A stretch of 25,532 nucleotides of DNA from a virus: IMG/VR virus record IMGVR_UViG_3300034406_000076, positions 1 through 25,532 of that record; one strand, 5' to 3'. The translations under genes and the position numbers were made by a program. Below the pieces are notes generated by a model. The model was given only the letters and a program-made list of their open reading frames with translations. It searched no databases and had not been told where the DNA came from. Below, piece after piece: positions 1-5,806 of the stretch (positions are counted from its first letter, which is position 1; the number at the start of each line of letters is the position of its first letter).

Positions 1-330
1 CCAGACCTCATCAAATTCTCGGAAATCAGCCAAAGAGAAGATCCAAACTTTTCTCTAACATTGTGCAAGGCCATGCGAGAATACGCTCAACGCCACAGTA
101 TTCCTAATCCTCAAGCACGTTTAGACCGCATGTTGAAACTTGAACTACCTCATAAGCCCGCATGGCAATGTTGCGTTCCAGACTGCCAAAACAAAGCTCG
201 ATTTCAACTTGTTCTCAAAGACTTCCACGGCAAGACAGAAGTGTTCAGAGTCTGCTGGACCCACCAAAAATGGAAACACAAGCGCTTCAGGTTCCTCGTC
301 GGATTCAAAGACCTAAAAGACGTTTTGTAG
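1..330 (+). CDS. Small zinc-binding protein, 5' end outside window
   Basis: The frame is open from base 1, so the gene probably starts upstream. A TTG at 61 is the first start-like codon inside the window and would give 89 residues. The visible part has a Cys/His set: a CC pair, then C-x4-C spacing (CVPDC), followed about 30 residues later by C-x2-H (CWTH) in a basic, aromatic stretch. This looks like a small treble-clef or zinc-ribbon-like fold binding one metal. Its C-terminus is basic. It heads a tight + strand row of small genes (next start 10 bp after its stop). I do not recognise the family; a nucleic-acid-binding role is an inference from the metal site and charge. Confidence 0.6.
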   Translation, partial: PDLIKFSEISQREDPNFSLTLCKAMREYAQRHSIPNPQARLDRMLKLELPHKPAWQCCVPDCQNKARFQLVLKDFHGKTEVFRVCWTHQKWKHKRFRFLVGFKDLKDVL

Positions 331-340
331 GTGCTCAAAA

Positions 341-706
341 GTGAGATATGTTAAGTCTGTGTTGAGGCTTCGAAGGAAAGGAACCAGGAGATTTATTCCA
401 CCTTCCGACAGTTTAGTCCAGTATTACCATCAGCTTGTTCAAAACTCGGTATGGAGAAGAACAGTAAGAGAAACTGTTTTAGTTAAGACTCCTCACGTGA
501 CAGAGCGGTCAATTGAGATTATCACGGCGTTGTTTTGCTACGAGAAAGCTGGCATCAAAGGAGTTTCCCTTAAGCACTTGAAGTTTTTGATACCTAATGT
601 TCAGCATTCTCAGATGCACAGGCTTGGAGACTTTCTGTTGACAAGGGTTGACCCAACCATAAGGCATTACAGATACTTCTTGAGGCCTGAAACGATAACC
701 TTCTAA
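341..706 (+). CDS. Hypothetical basic protein, winged-helix-like
   Basis: This reads 121 residues from a GTG at 341. The N-terminus is strongly basic (RLRRKGTRR). The central and C-terminal part (about residues 55-115) has the helix-helix-helix-strand rhythm of a winged-helix domain, with an AGIKGVSLKHL segment followed by a helix and a final HYRYFLRP strand, as in replication-origin or regulatory wHTH proteins. No catalytic motif is visible. It sits 10 bp after the zinc-binding gene and 14 bp before the next small gene, so it is probably co-transcribed with them. The DNA-binding role is inferred from predicted secondary structure only. Confidence 0.5.
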   Translation: MRYVKSVLRLRRKGTRRFIPPSDSLVQYYHQLVQNSVWRRTVRETVLVKTPHVTERSIEIITALFCYEKAGIKGVSLKHLKFLIPNVQHSQMHRLGDFLLTRVDPTIRHYRYFLRPETITF

Positions 707-720
707 GAAAGAGTGCCAAG

Positions 721-918
721 ATGAGGCGTTGGATTATTAATCTGTGTATTTTTCCCAAATGGCTGCAGTTCTGCCTCGTGCAAGCTTGGTGGCTCATCAC
801 GGCTTGGCATCATTTTATTTACAGTGAACGGGAGAGACTGAATCGAGGGCGTTATCGTTTTTGGATTGTTGTCTCATGCGATTTGCGTTTTCTGAAATTT
901 AGAGGACGAAGGGAGTGA
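721..918 (+). CDS. Small aromatic/basic hypothetical protein
   Basis: This encodes 65 residues from ATG 721. It is rich in Trp, Phe and Arg, with a moderately hydrophobic N-terminal half containing several Trp and a basic C-terminus. The hydrophobic stretch (about residues 5-32) could be membrane-associated, but it contains Lys, Gln and His. There is no strong ribosome binding site (a weak GAGTG lies upstream). Its place in an unbroken row of small + genes, with 14 bp and 6 bp gaps to its neighbours, is the main support. It could be a chance frame. Confidence 0.4.
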   Translation: MRRWIINLCIFPKWLQFCLVQAWWLITAWHHFIYSERERLNRGRYRFWIVVSCDLRFLKFRGRRE

Positions 919-924
919 ATCAAA

Positions 925-1071
925 ATGGCAGCGAAGGTTGAGAAGTGTTTTCGTTGCGGAGTGGTGTGTAATCCAGTACTCTATGTGCACAGCAAAAGGC
1001 GCCAGAAGAATTTGCCCCTATGTAGTAAATGCGCTGATACCTGGCTCGAAAAGGGACGAATGCCAAAATGA
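925..1071 (+). CDS. 48-residue zinc-ribbon mini-protein
   Basis: An ATG at 925 is preceded by GGGAGTGA about 6 nt upstream, a good archaeal ribosome binding site. The 48-residue product has two CxxC knuckles: CFRC near residues 8-11 and CSKC near residues 33-36. An extra Cys lies at about 15, and there is a basic segment between the knuckles. This is the arrangement of a minimal zinc ribbon. Such mini-proteins are common in archaeal viruses and usually bind nucleic acid or proteins. The exact role is unknown. The gene lies 6 bp after the preceding stop. Confidence 0.65.
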   Translation: MAAKVEKCFRCGVVCNPVLYVHSKRRQKNLPLCSKCADTWLEKGRMPK

Positions 1072-1188
1072 AGACAAAAACATGTATATCCGCAACCAAC
1101 GCAACCCCTGATCATTCGCAACATAATTTTCGTTCATTATTTGCAGTCAAAATAAGCCTTTATGGAAACAATTAAGGAGTTGAAAACC

Positions 1189-1398
1189 ATGGAAAAGTAT
1201 GGTAAAAGAAGGGTTGTACATTACAGAGTGCCTGAAAACGTGTGGGACCGACTAAAACAAGTAGCAGAATTGTTCAATTTGTCGGCGAGCCAATACGCCA
1301 AGGCAGTGCTATACCTAAACCTAAACATGCTGAACATTCCGCTGGACCGACGGCGACGCACATGGAAACGAAAAGTCAGAAGAATGAGCCCACGTTAG
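1189..1398 (+). CDS. Ribbon-helix-helix DNA-binding protein
   Basis: I choose ATG 1189 because AAGGAG (1174-1179) sits 9 nt upstream; an in-frame ATG at 1162 lacks such a site. The 69-residue protein has the RHH pattern: a basic strand (RRVVHYRVPENVWDRL), helix A through VAELFNL, the turn SASQYA, then helix B. A strongly basic tail (DRRRRTWKRKVRR) follows. RHH dimers insert the strand pair into the DNA major groove and usually repress nearby promoters. The 117-bp region upstream (1072-1188) has no gene and contains an ACATGTAT core that also occurs in the palindrome at 25424-25443. A shared operator is a speculative idea. Confidence 0.7.
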   Translation: MEKYGKRRVVHYRVPENVWDRLKQVAELFNLSASQYAKAVLYLNLNMLNIPLDRRRRTWKRKVRRMSPR

Positions 1399-1416
1399 TT
1401 ACATGACTCGAGGAAG

Positions 1417-1638
1417 CTAACGTCGCCCCTGGCTTAGAGCATATCTAAGAAATATTGCAGCGCCAACTATAAACGCTCCGAAAAGATACCATCCATACTG
1501 GGCGAAACCAGGGTCAGTCTGAGATAGCGATTGAATTATAACATAAAGTACGTATGCACCAATTACTATCATAATTGCAGACCCAACGAATTCCCCAATA
1601 TCCAATTTTTCATATCCCCAATTTTTTGACCCGGTCAA
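1417..1638 (-). CDS. Two-helix small membrane protein, last gene of HEPN block
   Basis: This encodes 73 residues from a TTG at 1638, inside the end of the HEPN gene (29 bp overlap), suggesting translational coupling. Two hydrophobic helices are clear, about residues 17-37 (VGSAIMIVIGAYVLYVIIQSL) and 47-67 (GWYLFGAFIVGAAIFL). A short polar loop with Gln and Asp joins them, and basic residues end the protein. No family is recognised. As the last cistron of a block with a HEPN nuclease-like protein, it could be a membrane anchor, effector or sensor; this is inference. Its stop converges with the RHH gene that ends at 1398. Confidence 0.6.
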   Translation of the reverse strand: MTGSKNWGYEKLDIGEFVGSAIMIVIGAYVLYVIIQSLSQTDPGFAQYGWYLFGAFIVGAAIFLRYALSQGRR

Positions 1639-1975
1639 TTATATGCTCTGCGAACTTACAACATGTCTCACCCAAATTTGTCACATGGGCAGCCATTTTG
1701 TGATCGGCATCAACTCTATAGTCAAAAAGGGTATTCAACTTGCTTCCAAGTCCACCATTTTTAGCCGTCAACTTCTCGATAACCATCTTGTGTATTCGAT
1801 AGTCCTCCGGAAAACTTGCTCCTAACTCCTGCAACTTCTTATGAGTTACTAAAAACGCAGCATAATAGGCACGTCCAATAGCCGTTCTTGTTCTTCCTTC
1901 ATGATCATATCCTCTGTCAGTTAGCAGTTTATTCGCGAGTTCAAGGAACCCTTCCGGGTCATAAGGAGCCCACAA
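1610..1975 (-). CDS. HEPN-domain protein with R-x4-H motif
   Basis: This reads 121 residues from a TTG at 1975; an in-frame stop just upstream leaves no other start. Residues 27-47 (RTRTAIGRAYYAAFLVTH) match the conserved first-helix pattern of HEPN proteins (S/GRAYYAAF). An H-K-M helix follows, then R87-V-D-A-D-H92, the R-x4-6-H signature of HEPN ribonucleases. HEPN proteins with this motif are typically RNases in toxin-antitoxin, abortive-infection and CRISPR-associated contexts; those without it act as scaffolds. The gene overlaps its upstream neighbour by 17 bp and its downstream neighbour by 29 bp. No MNT nucleotidyltransferase partner (GSxxxG...DxD) is visible nearby, so it is not a standard HEPN/MNT pair. 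Confidence 0.7.
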   Translation of the reverse strand: MWAPYDPEGFLELANKLLTDRGYDHEGRTRTAIGRAYYAAFLVTHKKLQELGASFPEDYRIHKMVIEKLTAKNGGLGSKLNTLFDYRVDADHKMAAHVTNLGETCCKFAEHIIDRVKKLGI

Positions 1976-2858
1976 CGTGCTCTGCCCCTAATTCAACACG
2001 AGTAAACAAAGTGTTATTTAGTTTCTTCAATTTTTTAGCTTCTTGCTTAGGTGCATGTAACAGACGTTCTCTAATCCTCTCTCGGATGAAAGCGTCAAAT
2101 TCATCCCATAAATTCATCTTTGCATCAAAGTCTATTCCTGGCACATTGATAGTGAGTATATATTTCTTCCATTCGGGAATTTCTGAATCTCTACGGAAAG
2201 ACAGAAGGAAATCTGCTTGAAGCGTCTTTGATAGGGCAAAGAGTTTAGCAGCACTCTCGATGAAGCTAACATTTCGAGAGAATAGTGTGTCAGCCAAAAT
2301 CTCATCTTGGACCATGCGATCAAAATAGAATCCGGGTTTTCTCTCTTCCATCTCTCTATATGGGTTATATGGAAGGACTTTTCCTAACTCCTCAATTCTT
2401 TTCTTTACGTCTCTCGATTCAATTATCGGAAAACCATCTCCTCTCAGAAGTCCTCTTCTCGACACTGTCCCTTGAAAAAGGCGTCTTTCCTCGAAAATAT
2501 CCGTTCCATCGCGAAGATCTAATTCTCGACGTCTAAAATCGCTGATATCAACAGGGAATCCATTAATAGCGTGCCTGACGGATTCAAATTGTTCTACCAC
2601 TCGCCACATTGCAAGTTTCTGCTCTTCTATACGTCTCCTCCTTTTCCTAACCCTTCTCAACCAATGCTTTATTCTTAGTTCCTCCAACGGAGTGGGTACA
2701 CGCGGCAGCGATACACGTCTTAAGGCTTCTGGAAGAATTTCGTTTTCCATAAGCTGGATTAGATAATTTGCGATCTGATCTGATGTGGCCTCAGGTGTGT
2801 AAAGAGTGATTTCATTTACGATATCTTCTATCAATGAACTCATGCGGAAGGCTTCCAC
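1959..2858 (-). CDS. Unrecognised ~299-residue protein in HEPN block
   Basis: A GTG at 2858, two bases after the upstream stop, gives 299 residues; an ATG at 2843 (MSSLIEDIV) is an equally possible start. The N-terminal third is helical with a very basic segment near residues 65-78 (RRVRKRRRRIEEQ). The middle is charged and low in hydrophobicity. The C-terminal third (about residues 200-275) mixes a beta-like stretch (KYILTINVPGIDFD) with helices rich in Arg and Glu. I see no Walker motif, nuclease motif or membrane segment and do not recognise the family. The basic stretch suggests nucleic-acid contact. Its 17-bp overlap with the HEPN gene suggests a joint function. Confidence 0.6.
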   Translation of the reverse strand: MEAFRMSSLIEDIVNEITLYTPEATSDQIANYLIQLMENEILPEALRRVSLPRVPTPLEELRIKHWLRRVRKRRRRIEEQKLAMWRVVEQFESVRHAINGFPVDISDFRRRELDLRDGTDIFEERRLFQGTVSRRGLLRGDGFPIIESRDVKKRIEELGKVLPYNPYREMEERKPGFYFDRMVQDEILADTLFSRNVSFIESAAKLFALSKTLQADFLLSFRRDSEIPEWKKYILTINVPGIDFDAKMNLWDEFDAFIRERIRERLLHAPKQEAKKLKKLNNTLFTRVELGAEHVVGSL

Positions 2859-2860
2859 AC

Positions 2861-3736
2861 TTACTTGGCTTTAACTTCTCCCTCTAAGGCTTTTGTGACA
2901 CTTTCAGTTAATTTACGTTTTGCTTCTTCAGGAAGTTCTACAGCTTTTTCAACTGCTATGCCGGGTCGCCCCAACTCCATATATTCGATGAAGAATTTTC
3001 GCCATCCACTTACCAGTTCCCACAGAACTCCCATCATTTTGGACATGTTTACTCTTCTGGATGAAACTATACTTGTAATTTCATCGACATATGGGAAAAT
3101 CATAGACTTGGCTTTATTTTCATCAATGGTCCCTTTAGGGCTATGCGCTCTACGGAAATAGTCGTAGTATCTGTCAAGAGCCTTTAACATAGAAATTGCA
3201 TAAATCTCTGATTGGAACCCTCCATGAACTTTAAAAATACGATCCATTTCATTGATAACACCCTTAAAGAGGAGGTTTCTCGGATCCAGCAACACAGTTT
3301 TTCTCTGCTTCAGATAGTTTAATAGCCAAACAAACGCAGCATGAGAGAACTCCGGATCGTCTGATGGGTATGCTTCTTTTTCAAAATCACTTCTAAGAAA
3401 AACTCTCAAATCGAGACATGACTTATAGAAGAGCTCCCAAAACTCTTTGTCATTCATTTTTCCAGTGTCGACCATTTTCTCCAGCGATTTCAGATGTCTG
3501 TTTCCCACAACCTTTGCCGTATGAAGCGCTGTGCCACGGCGTGCTTGAATGATGCCAAAACTCAAAGCCAAATCTTTCAGGAAAAAGCCCGGCAAGATAA
3601 GTTCTTTTTTCTTTCCCATAGCAGCATTAGCCATTGCTCTATTGGCAAAAATGTTCATATGATCAAAATCGTCAGCTTCAAAAGCTTTAATCGCTGCTTT
3701 AACATCGAGCTTTATAATTTGAGACAAACGCTTCAT
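2861..3736 (-). CDS. Unrecognised helical protein, first gene of HEPN block
   Basis: ATG 3748 would give 295 residues. The TATA-like box at 3765-3770 predicts a transcript start near 3743, so I prefer ATG 3736 (MKRLSQIIK, 291 residues). The protein is almost entirely helical and mixed-charge, with segments such as DVKAAIKAFEADDFDHMN and RAMANAAMGKKKE that recall TPR-like or HEPN-like bundles. A possible R-x-x-x-H occurs only loosely, and no catalytic signature is convincing. It ends with an acidic-basic helix (EEAKRKLTESVTKALEG). The two-base gap to the next gene shows operon organisation. It may be a scaffold, antitoxin-like or sensor component; this is inference. Confidence 0.6.
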   Translation of the reverse strand: MKRLSQIIKLDVKAAIKAFEADDFDHMNIFANRAMANAAMGKKKELILPGFFLKDLALSFGIIQARRGTALHTAKVVGNRHLKSLEKMVDTGKMNDKEFWELFYKSCLDLRVFLRSDFEKEAYPSDDPEFSHAAFVWLLNYLKQRKTVLLDPRNLLFKGVINEMDRIFKVHGGFQSEIYAISMLKALDRYYDYFRRAHSPKGTIDENKAKSMIFPYVDEITSIVSSRRVNMSKMMGVLWELVSGWRKFFIEYMELGRPGIAVEKAVELPEEAKRKLTESVTKALEGEVKAK

Positions 3737-3762
3737 TCTAAGCCCCATCTACCAACTGCATG

Positions 3763-3772
3763 ACATATAACT
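3763..3772 (-). promoter_or_regulatory. TATA-like box for the HEPN block
   Basis: Read on the minus strand, this is AGTTATATGT. It lies about 25 nt before a predicted transcript start near 3743, which would give a nearly leaderless message starting at ATG 3736. The rest of the 3749-3893 intergenic stretch shows no other gene or clear repeat. Confidence 0.4.
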
Positions 3773-3893
3773 TTTGATGCAGTAAATAAGAGTTTTTGGC
3801 TTCATCACTGCATTACCACAAGCACTCAGAAGAAGCAATAGAGTAAAAGCTCCTCTGAAGAATTGAGAAATTAAGAAGATAGAGTTTTAGGCG

Positions 3894-4262
3894 TTATGTT
3901 GATGTTGATAATCTGCGGACGAAGGTTTTCAGGCTGTATTCGATCCACACAATTATTCCGGTAGTTGCAAACCAAGCTGCTATTGCTTCTTGGGTCCAAC
4001 CCATCGCATGAGCAAGGTAACCACTGAGTGCGCCAACTATAACAGTTAGAAGGAACTTCACCGGGTCGAACTCTTCGGGTCTTGTCAGTTTCAGATATCC
4101 AAGTGTAGCTACGAATATCGCGTTGATTATGCCCCAGAAGACACTTTGCCACCGAACGCCGACCTCTACAGGCGTGACATAGGCCGTCAGAGCAGCCGTG
4201 AAAACAATGGCTAATAGCAACGCTGCAAACACTGGAACAGGAACAACCAGCCTTTCACTCAT
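3894..4262 (-). CDS. Small multi-pass membrane protein (holin-like candidate)
   Basis: ATG 4262 is preceded by AGGAGGTGA, a near-perfect anti-16S match, about 10 nt upstream. The 122-residue protein has three or four hydrophobic stretches: about residues 10-28 (VFAALLLAIVFTAALTAYV), 41-57 (FWGIINAIFVATLGYL), 70-88 (FLLTVIVGALSGYLA) and 97-110 (AAWFATTGIIVWI). A basic C-terminal tail follows. Size and topology fit holins and other small viral membrane proteins, but no family motif is seen, so the lysis role is only a guess. It overlaps the stop of the RHH gene upstream (ATGAGTGA), so the two are co-translated. Confidence 0.65.
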   Translation of the reverse strand: MSERLVVPVPVFAALLLAIVFTAALTAYVTPVEVGVRWQSVFWGIINAIFVATLGYLKLTRPEEFDPVKFLLTVIVGALSGYLAHAMGWTQEAIAAWFATTGIIVWIEYSLKTFVRRLSTST

Positions 4263-4413
4263 CTTGCGCGTTCACCTCCTTTTCCCTTTCATGTTCTAAG
4301 CCCAGCTTGATGAGGTACTCAACCTCTGCTGAGCGGGAGGCTCTTCCCTTACGTCTGTCGATTAGCTTAATGAGATCCTTGCTCAAGGCTAACGAGACTT
4401 GTTCTTTTCGCAC
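4255..4413 (-). CDS. 52-residue ribbon-helix-helix regulator
   Basis: A GTG at 4413 gives 52 residues; an in-frame stop lies 15 bp upstream. The protein is a compact RHH unit: strand RKEQVSLALSKDLIKLIDR, basic turn KGRASRSAEVEYLIKLGL, then an acidic-basic tail. The pattern matches CopG/Arc-type repressors. Its stop overlaps the start of the membrane-protein gene. The ribosome binding site of that gene is read within this one's last codons. The repeats and inverted repeat at 4425-4473, just ahead of its start and of the divergent portal gene, are its likely operators. Confidence 0.75.
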   Translation of the reverse strand: MRKEQVSLALSKDLIKLIDRRKGRASRSAEVEYLIKLGLEHEREKEVNAQDE

Positions 4414-4424
4414 CGTTATCCCAG

Positions 4425-4473
4425 ATTGTTAGCTTAATCAATGTTGTTAAGGCTTATTGTTAGAATTAACAAT
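4425..4473. promoter_or_regulatory. Operator-like repeats between RHH gene and portal
   Basis: The motif ATTGTTA occurs at 4425-4431 and 4456-4462, with a variant GTTGTTA at 4443-4449. The last copy is the left arm of an inverted repeat ATTGTTA-GAAT-TAACAAT (4456-4473; 7-bp perfect arms). The cluster sits between the divergent RHH repressor start (4413) and the portal start, a natural place for autoregulation and control of the late head genes. Confidence 0.5.
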
Positions 4474-4492
4474 TTTCTCAACATCATTTTTC

Positions 4493-4524
4493 TGTTTAAA
4501 GCCCAAATTATGTTCAGATAGGAG
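4493..4524 (+). promoter_or_regulatory. TATA-like box and ribosome binding site ahead of portal
   Basis: TTTAAA at 4495-4500 is a TATA-like box, and AGGAG at 4520-4524 is a ribosome binding site 13 nt before TTG 4538. The predicted transcript start would fall very near the AGGAG, so the two assignments are only loosely compatible. Confidence 0.3.
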
Positions 4525-4537
4525 CTCTGCCCCAGAT

Positions 4538-5806
4538 TTGCCCCTTTCCTTTGCTAATCTGTTCAACAGGATTACTGAAGCTTTCAGACACCGTACAGCT
4601 TTGTTTTTAACTGAAACCGAGAAAATCATGGGGCTCTCACCTGACATCAGCTTCAAAACCATGACTCGGGTTTACCTTGGCGATTTGGCGGCCAGAGCCA
4701 GCGTAGACTTCCAAGGCGATCAGATTGCAGGTCAAGGCTTCTACACAACCATGAACGAGGAGTACACTGAGAAAAGCGAAAACAAAACCGCTAAAGAGAT
4801 TGTGGATGAGTTCTGCGAGAAGTTTCACGTAGACGAACTTTTGCTTGGAACCAGCAGATACTTGGTTGGCTGGGGAAACGCCTTCTGGTGGGTCGGTAAC
4901 AAGAGGATTTTTGACAAGCTTGTGCTTGTTCCACTTGATGCAATTAAAGAACATAAAGGCATTAAGTTCGGTGAAGACGGCTCGCTTGATAAGATTGAGT
5001 TTGACTGGAACCGCAAGCCCAAAAAGATTGATGGGGACGAGCTGTTTCACTTAGCCTGCAATGTTATGACCGCCAAACCTCTCGGTATAGGAATCCTGCA
5101 TTCATTATGCATGCCCTTAGACATTGGCGACGGAGAGCAGCGTGAGCCTTTCTATCAGATCAAAGGCAAGGTAATCGACGGGATGGCACAAACTATCTAC
5201 AGGTTTGGAGCCCCTAACGAGCTATGGAGCTTCCCCGGACTACCAGAGAAAAAACTGCAACAAGCAGAGTCAAAGATAAAAACCATCCCACGAAGAGGCG
5301 CCAGATTCGTCTTCAATCCACCCAAAGGATCTGACGCCAAAGTGCAGCCGATTGTTGCTGAGAGAATGAGAGGGATGGATAAGTATGTTGAAACCCTTGA
5401 AGACGAGTTCGATCTTGGCTTACAGACGCCGCTTGCCAAATTAGTCACGAAAACAGGGTTCACCGAAGCCAGTGCAAACGCTGCCTTGGATATCGGGGAA
5501 CTACACATCATAGCCTTGAGAAGGCTTCTCAAGCGAAGCACAGAGTACCTTTTCGATTCTGTTGTTACGGCGGCTGGCTTAGATCCAAAGCAGGCGCAAG
5601 TTCGCCTCAATTGGGGAATCCCAGAAGAGCTCGACTATGAAAAACTCACCGACCTGTTGGGACATCTTGTCACGATCATGACAACTATGCCAGGCGTTAT
5701 CAGAGGACACGAAATGCGGAAGATCTTGCGTGATGTTGCCAAATTACCGCTTGAGGAAGAAGAGCCAGAGCAACCAACGGAGGTTAAAGCCATTGCCAGA
5801 CAATAA
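4538..5806 (+). CDS. Portal protein
   Basis: The portal forms the dodecameric DNA channel at one capsid vertex, binds the terminase during packaging and anchors the neck. The frame is open from TTG 4457, but I prefer TTG 4538 (MPLSFANLFNRITEAF; 422 residues), with AGGAG upstream. ATG 4628 is a shorter option. Supporting sequence includes the portal-type N-terminal segment (TRVYLGDLAARASVDFQG), a GTSRYLVGWGNAFWW core and a VPLDAIKEH turn. It also includes IDGDELFHLACN...KPLGIGILHSL, the usual 'gdellHi...plG.spl' motif, and a helical stem and crown rich in Lys and Glu. Length fits small portals. The protease gene overlaps its end by 14 bp. Portal followed by protease and MCP is the standard head order. 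Confidence 0.88.
   Translation: MPLSFANLFNRITEAFRHRTALFLTETEKIMGLSPDISFKTMTRVYLGDLAARASVDFQGDQIAGQGFYTTMNEEYTEKSENKTAKEIVDEFCEKFHVDELLLGTSRYLVGWGNAFWWVGNKRIFDKLVLVPLDAIKEHKGIKFGEDGSLDKIEFDWNRKPKKIDGDELFHLACNVMTAKPLGIGILHSLCMPLDIGDGEQREPFYQIKGKVIDGMAQTIYRFGAPNELWSFPGLPEKKLQQAESKIKTIPRRGARFVFNPPKGSDAKVQPIVAERMRGMDKYVETLEDEFDLGLQTPLAKLVTKTGFTEASANAALDIGELHIIALRRLLKRSTEYLFDSVVTAAGLDPKQAQVRLNWGIPEELDYEKLTDLLGHLVTIMTTMPGVIRGHEMRKILRDVAKLPLEEEEPEQPTEVKAIARQ

Noticed and set aside
3871-4152. 93-residue minus-strand frame
   Set aside because: It overlaps the membrane-protein gene in another frame. The latter has a near-perfect ribosome binding site and a clear transmembrane pattern.
4457-4537. Portal start at TTG 4457
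   Set aside because: It lies within the inverted repeat, has no ribosome binding site, and the added residues look non-coding. TTG 4538 is better supported.
4447-4662. A 71-residue minus-strand open frame overlapping the portal 5' end
   Set aside because: The plus strand here reads as a plausible portal N-terminus with an upstream ribosome binding site, and the minus frame would run over the operator-like repeats.
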